From Lichenifustis flavocetrariae (GTDB lineage Bacteria; Pseudomonadota; Alphaproteobacteria; Rhizobiales; Beijerinckiaceae): a stretch of 64,000 nt of DNA. The notes under the pieces were generated by a model. That model did no database searches. It saw only the letters and a program-made list of their open reading frames with translations, and was not told the DNA's origin. The stretch's first letter is position 1. Each line of letters begins with the position of its first letter. Where the stretch lies: assembly GCF_026130545.1 (NCBI RefSeq), contig NZ_JAMOIM010000010.1:124001-188000 (forward strand), in the 5' to 3' direction. Of the stretch, positions 30,535 to 38,327 are shown piece by piece. The position numbers were made by a program, and so were the translations under genes.

Positions 30535-31437
30535 ATGACCGCTACCTCTTCCGCCGGCCCGGCCAATACCGACCAGATCGCCTATTGGAACAGTGTCGCG
30601 GGCGAGCGCTGGGCGCTTCTACAGGCGCGGATCGATGCCGTCTTCGCGCCTTTGACCGGCGCGGCTTTGGCGTTTGCCGCACCGAAATCGGAAGAGCGGG
30701 TCGTCGATATCGGCTGCGGTGCGGGTGCGACCGTGCTTGGACTGGCGCAGGCTGTCGGCGGTTCGGGCCATGTCCTCGGCGTCGATGTGTCGAAACCCAT
30801 GTTGACGGTCGCGGAGCGGCGCGTCGCGGCCGAGACGCTGCCTCAAGCGACGCTGCTGCTCGCGGATGCTTCGACTCATACGTTCGCGCCGCGGACGTTC
30901 GACCTGGTCTTCTCCCGTTTCGGCGTGATGTTCTTCGCCGATCCTGTCGCGGCCTTCGCCAATATCAGGACCGGGCTGGTGGACGGCGGCCGGCTCGCCT
31001 TCGCGTGCTGGCAGCCCCTCAAGGCCAACCCCTGGTTCGAAGTTCCCGTGGCAGCCCTTCGGCCCCTTCTGCCACCGGCACCGCCCGCCGATCCTTTGGA
31101 GCCGGGACCGTTCGCTTTCGCGGATGCCGATCGGGTGCGTGGCATTCTCGATGCGGCGGGGTTTGAAGACATCCGGATCGAGCCGCACCACACACGGATG
31201 AACCTCGGTAGTCCGACCGCGGCCCTCGATTTCCTCACGCAAGTGGGTCCGGCCTCGCGGGCTCTCGGTGACGCGGAGCCGGAGAACCGGCCGGCCCTGA
31301 TCGACGCGGTACGATCTGCTCTCGCAAGCCATGATGGGCCGGACGGCATCGTCCTCGGCGGCGCCATCTGGCTCGTGTCCGCCCGCACGGCAGCTGTGGC
31401 TGGCGGCCAGCCGCGGGCACCGGGATCGACGGATTGA
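30535..31437 (+). CDS. SAM-dependent methyltransferase (class I)
   Basis: 300 residues from ATG 30535. Rossmann SAM-binding motif I VVDIGCGAGATVLGLAQAVG, acidic motif II LGVDVSKPML, and FDLVFSRFGVMFFADPVAAFANIRTGLVDGGRL (motifs IV-V) place it among UbiE/Coq5-like and small-molecule methyltransferases. The substrate is unknown. Its stop is overlapped by the start of an ABC membrane-domain gene (TTGA), suggesting a shared function. Confidence 0.88.
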   Translation: MTATSSAGPANTDQIAYWNSVAGERWALLQARIDAVFAPLTGAALAFAAPKSEERVVDIGCGAGATVLGLAQAVGGSGHVLGVDVSKPMLTVAERRVAAETLPQATLLLADASTHTFAPRTFDLVFSRFGVMFFADPVAAFANIRTGLVDGGRLAFACWQPLKANPWFEVPVAALRPLLPPAPPADPLEPGPFAFADADRVRGILDAAGFEDIRIEPHHTRMNLGSPTAALDFLTQVGPASRALGDAEPENRPALIDAVRSALASHDGPDGIVLGGAIWLVSARTAAVAGGQPRAPGSTD

Positions 31438-32438
31438 AGGCGCGATCCAGCCAGTTCAGCCTATGGCCGTCCCCCTGGAGAGCGAATGACGGTGGTCGCA
31501 CGCTGTCCGGCGAGCACCTGCCTCGGGGCTATTACGGGCTTGTCTGGCGAATCAGCGGCGGCGACCAGGTTTGGCTGTGCGCGCTATCGGGGTTGATCGC
31601 GATCCTCAATACCGCGCCGATCGAGATCCAGCGCCGCGTCGTCGACCGCTCCCTCAAGGAAGGCAACTTCCACTCGCTCGGCTTCTTTGTCCTGGCCTAT
31701 GCGTGTGTCGTGGTGCTGCAGGGGTCCCTCAAGCTCCTGTTCAACATCTATCGAAGCTGGGTTGCCGAACATGCCACCCGCAGCCTGCGCTCTTTCATCA
31801 ACCGGCGCCAGGAAGGTGTGACCGGCGCACCAGCCGCGACGGCTGCGAGCGAAGGCACGGATATTTCCATGATCATTTCCGAGAGCGAGCCTGTGGGCGC
31901 GTTCATGGGAGAGTCGATCTCGGAAGTGGCCCTGCAGGCTGGAATCATGATCAGCGTGATCGGCTATCTCATTGTCCTGCAGCCCGTGATGGCCATCGTC
32001 ATCGCCGCCGTCTTCCTTCCCCAATTCATCTTCGTCCCCTTGATGCAACGCGCGATCACCCGCCGTGCGGAAGAGCGGATCGCGACGCTCCGGTCCGCCA
32101 GCGCGGCCCTCGTGGGGGAGGAGGACGGGGAGACCAGACGCAAGGCCCAGGACGATCGTTTCGCCCACGTGTTCGACCTGAATATGGGCGTGTTCAAATT
32201 CAAGTTCACCATGAACTTCCTGACCAACCTCTGCCATCAACTCGGGATCGCCGGAATTCTGGGCATCGGCGGATGGTTCGTCGTGTCCGGCCGGACGCAG
32301 GTCGGCACGATCGTGGCGTTCATCTCAGGTCTGGCGACGATCAAGGATCCTTGGGACGACCTGACGACCTGGTATCAGAGCATGACAGTCACGCGCGCCC
32401 GATACAAACTCCTGTTCGACGCGCTCGCAACCGGCTAG
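31434..32438 (+). CDS. ABC-type transmembrane domain protein lacking an ATPase domain
   Basis: 334 residues from a TTG overlapping the methyltransferase stop by 4 bases. It shows the type I ABC exporter membrane fold: LCALSGLIAILNTAPIEIQRRVVDRSLKEGNF (first helix and loop), LQGSLKLLFNIYRSWVAEHATRSLRSFI, VALQAGIMISVIGYLIVLQPVMAIVIAA, and the last pair GIAGILGIGGWFVVSGRTQVGTIVAFISGL. It stops where the nucleotide-binding domain would begin. No ATPase gene follows: the next gene is convergent. Either it borrows an ATPase encoded elsewhere or it does not work as an ABC pump. Confidence 0.75.
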   Translation: MKARSSQFSLWPSPWRANDGGRTLSGEHLPRGYYGLVWRISGGDQVWLCALSGLIAILNTAPIEIQRRVVDRSLKEGNFHSLGFFVLAYACVVVLQGSLKLLFNIYRSWVAEHATRSLRSFINRRQEGVTGAPAATAASEGTDISMIISESEPVGAFMGESISEVALQAGIMISVIGYLIVLQPVMAIVIAAVFLPQFIFVPLMQRAITRRAEERIATLRSASAALVGEEDGETRRKAQDDRFAHVFDLNMGVFKFKFTMNFLTNLCHQLGIAGILGIGGWFVVSGRTQVGTIVAFISGLATIKDPWDDLTTWYQSMTVTRARYKLLFDALATG

Positions 32439-32500
32439 GCGAAGCAGTAAGGGTGCCCCCGAACCGCAGGATGCGAGACGCGATTCACCGGTCGCGTTGA

Positions 32501-35500
32501 TCATTCCGCCGCAATGGCGATCGGGCCTGCGGAGGCACGGTCATCGGACCGGTGCCTGTCGTCGTCCGCACCACCGACCAGACGGCCGAACCAGCGGGCG
32601 AGCGCCACCTGGCCGTCGTTCATCAGCACGAAGATGGCCGGCACGAAGACGAGCGACAGAAGCGTCGAGACGATCAGGCCGCCGATCACCGCGATGGCCA
32701 TCGGGGACCGGAACTCGCCACCGATCCCGAACGCCATGGCGCTCGGGATCATCCCGGCCGCCATCGCGATGGTGGTCATGACGATCGGCCGCGCGCGCTT
32801 GCGACCTGCGTCGATAATGGCCGCCGCCCGATCGACCCCCTCCTTCATCTCCTCGATCGCGAGGTCGACCAGCATGATGGCGTTCTTGGTGACGACGCCC
32901 ATCAGCATGAGGATGCCGATGACGACCGGCATCGAGATCGGCTTTTGGAAGATCAGAAGGCCGAGGATCGCGCCGCCGATCGACAAGGGCAGCGAGAACA
33001 GGATGGTCAGTGGCTGCAGCACGCTGCCGAACAGGAGCACGAGCACCGCCAGCACCATCATCAGGCCGGTGCCCATCGCCATGGCGAAGCCCGAAAAGAC
33101 CTCGCTCATGATCTCGGCATCGCCGACCTGGCTGAGCGTCACGCCCGGCGGCAGGTTCTTGGCGGTCGGCAGCGCCATGGCCTGGCTGATCAACTCACCC
33201 AGCGCGTCGGACCCTTGCGTGTCGGCTTCGAGGGCGATGCGCACGGACCGGTCATAGCGCTCGATCGCGGTCGGGCCGCGGTTGAGCGACAGATCGGCCA
33301 CAGCCTCCAGCGGCACGGCGCCGCCGCTCATCGTCGGCACCCGCAGGGTGCGCAGGAGCGCGATGTCGCCCCGCGCCGCAGCCGGCAATTCGACCCGGAT
33401 CGGCACCTGTCGTTCGCCGTCGGTGAATTTGGCGAGGTTGGCGCCGATGTCGCCGATCGTCCCGACCCGCACCGTCTGGGCGATCGCATTGGTCGAGACA
33501 CCGAGGTCCGCCGCCTTGGCCGACCGTGGTTTGACCTGGATCTCTGTGCGGTCGAGCGGCGCGGTCGACATGACATTCACCAGGTGAGGAACGGTCGCCA
33601 TTTCGCGCTGCAGGCGCGCGGCCGTCTCGGTCACGACAGCCTGGTTCGGCCCGCTGAGCACCAGCGCGATGTCGCGCTGGCCATTGTCCCGAATCGACCA
33701 GAAGCGAATGTCGGGCTGTTCGCGGAGAATCCCTCCGATGGCGATCTCGATCGCCTCCTGGGTCCGCTTGCGGTCGGCTTTGGGCGTCAGGTTGATGGTC
33801 AGTGTCGCGAGCCGGATTTCGAGCTTGGCGGGCAACAGGCGACCGCCGTCCACGAAGACCGAGGCGACTTCGGGGATGGTCTTGATCTTGCGCGCCAGTT
33901 CATCCGTGACGGCGCGCGTCTCTTCGAGCTTGGCCCCCGGCGGTAGTTCGACGGCGAACTGGGTGCGCGCATGATCCTCCTTGGGCAGGAAGCCGGAGGG
34001 CAGCAGGTTCACCGATGCGATCGAGCCTGCGAACAGGACGAGCCCGATGAACAGCGTCACGAACTTGTGCCGCACCGAGGCCGTGACGAGCCGCAGGTAG
34101 GCCCGCATGATCCAGCCCTCGCGCGGTTCGGCATGCTGATGCGCCCGCATGAAATAGGCGGCGAGCAGCGGCGTCAGCAGGCGCGCCACCAGCAGCGAGA
34201 AGGTCACTGCGGCCGCGATCGTCAAACCGAACTGCTTGAAATATTGCCCCGCGATCCCGCCCATGAAACTTACCGGCGCAAAGATCGCCACGATCGTCGC
34301 CGTGATGGCGATGACCGCGAGGCCGATTTCATCGGCCGCCTCCAGCGACGCCCGGTAGGGTGTCTTCCCCATCTTGACGTGGCGCGCGATATTCTCGATC
34401 TCGACGATCGCGTCATCGACCAGGATTCCGGTCACGAGCGTGATCGCGAGCAGGCTGACGAGGTTCAGCGAGAACCCCATCATCTGCATGGCCCAGAAGG
34501 TCGGCAGGATCGACAGCGGCAGGGCGATGGCGGCGATCAGGGTCGCGCGCCAGTCGCGCAGGAAGATCAACACGACCAGGATCGCGAGCCCGGCGCCTTC
34601 GAGAAGCCCGTGCATGGCGGAATCGTAGTTGCCGACCGTGTTGGTGACGGCCGAGTCGATGGCCGTAAACATCACACCGGGATTCTTGGCCTTGAGCTCG
34701 GCCATTTTGTGCGACACGGCCTCGGCCACCGAGGCGTCGCTCGCCCCCGAAGCGCGTGAGATCGCGAGCCCGATCACCGGCTGCCCATCGAGCCGGGCGA
34801 AGGTGCGGGGCTCCTCGGCCGTGTCGGAAAGTTTCGCGAGATCGGCCAACCGCACCTTGCGGCCGCCGGGCAGAATGATGGAGGTCGCGCCGAGCGTGTC
34901 GAGGCTCTGCGCGCCGGCCAGCGTGCGGACCGACTGTTCCTGGCCGAACAACTCGCCGCGCCCGCCCGCCATGTCGGCGCTGGTCAGGAGCAGTTGCGCG
35001 TTCACGTCGGCCGCCGTAATGCCGAGCGCCATGAGCCGGTCGGGATCGAGTTCGACGCGGATCTCGCGATTGACGCCGCCGAGACGCTCGACGCTGCCGA
35101 CCCCGCGCACGCCCTGCAGCTGGCGCGCCACCACATCATCGACGAACCAGGAGAGCGCTTCGGGCGTCATGGCCGGGGCCGACACGCCGTAGACCACGAT
35201 CGGCAGGCCCGCGACATCGATGCGCGACACGATGGGTTCATCGATCGTGCGGGGCAGTTCCGAGCGGATCTTGGCGATCGCGTCCTTCACGTCGTTGAGC
35301 GCGCGGTCGCTGTTGGTCTCGAGACGAAACTCGATCGTCGTGCTCGACACGCCTTCGCTGATGGCCGACGTGATGTGCTTGACGCCGGCGACGCCCGCCA
35401 CCGCATCCTCGACGCGCTTCGTCACCTGGGTCTGCAATTCCGTCGCGGCGGCGCCCGGCTCCGTGACCGCCACCGACACCAGGGGCAGGTCGATATTCGG

Positions 35501-35617
35501 GAACTGCGTAATCGGAAGGCTGCGGAACCCGACGAGACCGAGCACCAGCAGGATGGTGAACAGCACCAGCGACGGCACGGGATGCCGAATCGCCCAGGCG
35601 GAGACATTCAGGCGCAT
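32501..35617 (-). CDS. RND-family multidrug efflux transporter, inner-membrane pump
   Basis: 1038 residues, the HAE1/MMPL-type length. It starts LNVSAWAIRHPVPSLVLFTILLVLGLVGFRSLP, with 12 predicted spans and two large periplasmic loops. TM4 carries VTGILVDDAIVEIENI, with the Asp pair that relays protons, and the second half repeats the PVVIGILMLMGVVTKNAIMLVDLA segment. It is the last gene of the tetR-adaptor-pump operon; the outer-membrane channel is not encoded here, so it probably uses a TolC-like protein from elsewhere. Confidence 0.95.
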   Translation of the reverse strand: MRLNVSAWAIRHPVPSLVLFTILLVLGLVGFRSLPITQFPNIDLPLVSVAVTEPGAAATELQTQVTKRVEDAVAGVAGVKHITSAISEGVSSTTIEFRLETNSDRALNDVKDAIAKIRSELPRTIDEPIVSRIDVAGLPIVVYGVSAPAMTPEALSWFVDDVVARQLQGVRGVGSVERLGGVNREIRVELDPDRLMALGITAADVNAQLLLTSADMAGGRGELFGQEQSVRTLAGAQSLDTLGATSIILPGGRKVRLADLAKLSDTAEEPRTFARLDGQPVIGLAISRASGASDASVAEAVSHKMAELKAKNPGVMFTAIDSAVTNTVGNYDSAMHGLLEGAGLAILVVLIFLRDWRATLIAAIALPLSILPTFWAMQMMGFSLNLVSLLAITLVTGILVDDAIVEIENIARHVKMGKTPYRASLEAADEIGLAVIAITATIVAIFAPVSFMGGIAGQYFKQFGLTIAAAVTFSLLVARLLTPLLAAYFMRAHQHAEPREGWIMRAYLRLVTASVRHKFVTLFIGLVLFAGSIASVNLLPSGFLPKEDHARTQFAVELPPGAKLEETRAVTDELARKIKTIPEVASVFVDGGRLLPAKLEIRLATLTINLTPKADRKRTQEAIEIAIGGILREQPDIRFWSIRDNGQRDIALVLSGPNQAVVTETAARLQREMATVPHLVNVMSTAPLDRTEIQVKPRSAKAADLGVSTNAIAQTVRVGTIGDIGANLAKFTDGERQVPIRVELPAAARGDIALLRTLRVPTMSGGAVPLEAVADLSLNRGPTAIERYDRSVRIALEADTQGSDALGELISQAMALPTAKNLPPGVTLSQVGDAEIMSEVFSGFAMAMGTGLMMVLAVLVLLFGSVLQPLTILFSLPLSIGGAILGLLIFQKPISMPVVIGILMLMGVVTKNAIMLVDLAIEEMKEGVDRAAAIIDAGRKRARPIVMTTIAMAAGMIPSAMAFGIGGEFRSPMAIAVIGGLIVSTLLSLVFVPAIFVLMNDGQVALARWFGRLVGGADDDRHRSDDRASAGPIAIAAE

Positions 35618-35660
35618 CGGGTCGTCTCGATTTCGTGGAGGGTGGGCAGAACGCGGCGCG

Positions 35661-36848
35661 TCATGGCGTCGGCGTCCCGGTTACGGCATCGGCGATCCGG
35701 ACCGCATCGCCGGTGCGCAGGAACGGTCCCGCACGGGCGACGATCACGTCGCCGGCCGCGAGCCCGCTCGTGATCTCGACGAAGCCGCCGGCCGACAGGC
35801 CCGTCGCGACCTTGCGTTCATCGACATGCCCGTCCTTCACGACCAGGACCGACACGGCATTGTCGTTGCCATAGAGCAGCGACGCCACCGGCACCGCATT
35901 GCCGTTGTGGCGCGCGACCTCGACGGCGCCACGCGCAAAGGATCCGATGTGCAGCGCCGGCCCGGCATCGAGCTTCACGCGGATCTTGCCGAGCCGGCTC
36001 GCACGATCGACCTCAGGGTAGATCGCCCGGATATGACCGGTCGCCGTGACGCCGCCGTCGACGGTCACGTTCGCGACGGCGCCGACCTTCAGCTCCCCGA
36101 GGACGCTCTCGGTCACGTCGCCTTCGAGTTCGATCCGGCCATGCGCGATCAAGTGAAACAAGGCTTCGCCGGATGTCGAGGCCGTCGCGCCCACGCGCGC
36201 CGCCCTGCGGCTGACGATGCCGTCGACCGGGGCCTTGATGTCCGTGCGGGCGGCGCGCAGCAGGAGATCGTCGCGCTGCGCCTTGGCCAAGGCCAGATCG
36301 GCTTCGGCGATTGTCAAGCCATTCTTCGCCGAAGCGAGCCGACCGGCCGCCGACCGAGCGGCCGAAACCCGCTGTTCCAACGTGGCTTCGGTCGAGTTAC
36401 CCGATTTAATGAGGGTCTGCGCCCGGGTGAGCGCCTGCGCGGCTTCCTGCGCGGCCGCATCCGCCTGGTCGATGCCATCGCGGCCTTGCGCGATGGCGGC
36501 TTCGGCCCGTGCGATGGTGGCCGTGTTCTGGGCGATCTGCGTGTCGAGCATCTCGCGCGACAGGCGGGCCAGCACCTGACCCTTCTCGACATGGTCACCT
36601 TCCTCGACGAGGAGCTCGGTGATCCGAAGTCCATCGATTTCCGGCGCGACAAGCACTTCGTCGCGCGGCACGAGCGTGCCCGAAATCATCGCCTGTTCGA
36701 CGATCTCGCGGGGTGCAACCTCAACGACGCTCACGACCGGAAGTGGCGGAGCTTCCAAGGCCCGCACAGGCCGAGCCGCACTGAGCGGCAGCGCCAAGCC
36801 GCAAACAGCCAGAACCAAGCCGCGCCGAATGAATGAAAGGGGCGTCAT
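35661..36848 (-). CDS. RND efflux periplasmic adaptor subunit (membrane fusion protein)
   Basis: 395 residues with an N-terminal signal-type segment (FIRRGLVLAVCGLALPLSAA). The lipoyl halves (GTLVPRDEVLVAPEIDG, VEEGDHVEKGQVLARLS) flank a coiled-coil hairpin rich in Ala/Gln (IAQNTATIARAEAAIAQGRDG...), followed by the barrel domain (DIKAPVDGIVSRRAARVG). The ATG overlaps the TGA of the tetR gene by 4 bases (ATGA). It links the pump to an outer-membrane exit duct. Confidence 0.92.
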   Translation of the reverse strand: MTPLSFIRRGLVLAVCGLALPLSAARPVRALEAPPLPVVSVVEVAPREIVEQAMISGTLVPRDEVLVAPEIDGLRITELLVEEGDHVEKGQVLARLSREMLDTQIAQNTATIARAEAAIAQGRDGIDQADAAAQEAAQALTRAQTLIKSGNSTEATLEQRVSAARSAAGRLASAKNGLTIAEADLALAKAQRDDLLLRAARTDIKAPVDGIVSRRAARVGATASTSGEALFHLIAHGRIELEGDVTESVLGELKVGAVANVTVDGGVTATGHIRAIYPEVDRASRLGKIRVKLDAGPALHIGSFARGAVEVARHNGNAVPVASLLYGNDNAVSVLVVKDGHVDERKVATGLSAGGFVEITSGLAAGDVIVARAGPFLRTGDAVRIADAVTGTPTP

Positions 36849-37540
36849 GCGTAAATCTCGGCTTTCTCGTCCATCGTTGCGGGAGACTCGACGCGGCCTT
36901 CGATGGCGGCGGAGACCAGGGCCAGCATCTGCTCGACGCCGGCCTGCGCGCTTTTGTCGGGCGTCAGGGCTTGCGTGACCATGAGCCCGCAGAACAAGGT
37001 GATGACCAGGGATGCGAGAGCCTGGGGATCGGTGGTCGTGGCCACGCCTCGCGCGGTGCGGGCCTGGATGACCCGGGTGAAGAATGCGATGAGGTGCGAC
37101 GAGATCGCCTGTTCGTGGGCACGGGTGACGCGGGCGATCGTCGGATTGCGTGTGGCTTCGGCGCAGATCTCCAGCCACAGCACCGATTGAGCGGGACCGC
37201 ATTCCACGATCTGGCGACGCATCAGCGCCGCGAAGGCGCCAACCAGATCATCGCCCGACAACAAATCGAAATCCTCGGCCATCTTGGCCTGATCTCGCAG
37301 CACCAGGGCCTCGACCACCGCATCCTTCGAGGCGAAATACCGGTAGACGTTGCCGACGCTCATGCCGGCGTCCGCCGCGATGTTCTGGATGGTGGTCCGA
37401 TGAAAGCCAGACTTGACGAAGCAATGTTCCGCCGCCGTCAGGATTTCCCCTCGACGCCGCGCGTAGACCTCTTCGGACTCCGGTTTCGAGAAGACCCTGC
37501 ACCCTATCATCGACAATCCCGACAGTGAATGAGTGTTCAT
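36845..37540 (-). CDS. TetR-family repressor of the RND operon
   Basis: 231 residues in the longest form; a start at 37510 (MIGCRVF) is also plausible and would keep the operator outside the coding sequence. The HTH is clear: RRRGEILTAAEHCFVKSGFHRTTIQNIAADAGMSVGNVYRYFASKDAVVEAL. The C-terminal ligand domain ends EQMLALVSAAIEGRVE. First gene of the efflux operon, with an adjoining 22-bp palindrome. Classic local autorepressor relieved by pump substrates, by family analogy. Confidence 0.92.
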   Translation of the reverse strand: MNTHSLSGLSMIGCRVFSKPESEEVYARRRGEILTAAEHCFVKSGFHRTTIQNIAADAGMSVGNVYRYFASKDAVVEALVLRDQAKMAEDFDLLSGDDLVGAFAALMRRQIVECGPAQSVLWLEICAEATRNPTIARVTRAHEQAISSHLIAFFTRVIQARTARGVATTTDPQALASLVITLFCGLMVTQALTPDKSAQAGVEQMLALVSAAIEGRVESPATMDEKAEIYA

Positions 37541-37545
37541 TCACT
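37524..37545. promoter_or_regulatory. Palindromic operator of the tetR-efflux operon
   Basis: AGTGAATGA (37524-37532), 4-base spacer, then the exact inverse TCATTCACT (37537-37545). The TGAATGA-N4-TCATTCA core is a common TetR-family operator type. It covers the farthest upstream start codon of the tetR gene, so binding would block transcription initiation. Confidence 0.8.
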
Positions 37546-37609
37546 ACTTTTCATGGCCGATTTGTGGCTGTGGGTTTCCGGAGTGGTCAGAGAGGGTGTG
37601 ACAGAACAG

Positions 37610-38287
37610 CTAGGCCCGCGGCGCGCCAGCCTGCCGCAGTGGGTCGGCTTTGACGAAAGCCTCGATCACTTCGCATCGCGCGACAATCCGAGTGATGGTC
37701 GGGATGTCGGCGATCTCGATCTTGAGCACACGCACGACGACAACGATGCTGGCGAGGCAGATGTCTGCGATTGTCACCTGGTCGCCATGGCAGAAGGTGC
37801 CCGTCTCCGGGTCGGCCGCAAGGCGCTTTTCGACGGCCTGCAGCCCTGTGGTTATCCAATGCGTCTGCCACGTTCGCCACGCCGCGTCATCGAAACCTGC
37901 CGTGGCCGCCAGGACCTGTTTGACCCGCACTGTCAAAAACGGATGCGTGTCGCCGGCCAGCATGGCCGCGATCGAACGCACACGCGCCCGGCCGTAGGGA
38001 TCGGCAGGGAGCAGCGGCGGTTCGGGAGCGACCTCGTTGAGATATTCGAGGATGGCCAAGGATTGTGTGAGGGCCACCTCGGGATGATCGCCATCGCGGT
38101 CTATGAGGGCCGGAATCGCCCCGAGCGGGTTTAGAGCCAGGAACGCTTCGCTGCGTTGCTGCCCGGCATCGAGGTCGATGAGACGCTCGGTGACCGCCAG
38201 GCCCTTGAGGCCTAATGCGACTCGCACCCGGTATCCCGCCGACGTCCGCCAGAAGATCAGCAGTTCGAACCGTGGCTTGGTGATCAT
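37610..38287 (-). CDS. Maleylacetoacetate isomerase-like glutathione S-transferase
   Basis: 225 residues from ATG 38287. The thioredoxin-like half begins FELLIFWRTSAGYRVRVALGLKGL, with the SxxYRVR motif typical of zeta-class GSTs / MaiA, then NPLGAIPALIDRDG and LTQSLAILEYLNE. The helical half follows (CHGDQVTIADICLAS). MaiA works in tyrosine and homogentisate degradation, but no partner genes (hmgA, fahA) are near, so a general zeta-GST role is possible. Confidence 0.87.
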   Translation of the reverse strand: MITKPRFELLIFWRTSAGYRVRVALGLKGLAVTERLIDLDAGQQRSEAFLALNPLGAIPALIDRDGDHPEVALTQSLAILEYLNEVAPEPPLLPADPYGRARVRSIAAMLAGDTHPFLTVRVKQVLAATAGFDDAAWRTWQTHWITTGLQAVEKRLAADPETGTFCHGDQVTIADICLASIVVVVRVLKIEIADIPTITRIVARCEVIEAFVKADPLRQAGAPRA

Positions 38288-38327
38288 CTTGGTCTTGCGT
38301 CCGTTCCGCGGATGCGGCGCCCCGGCC

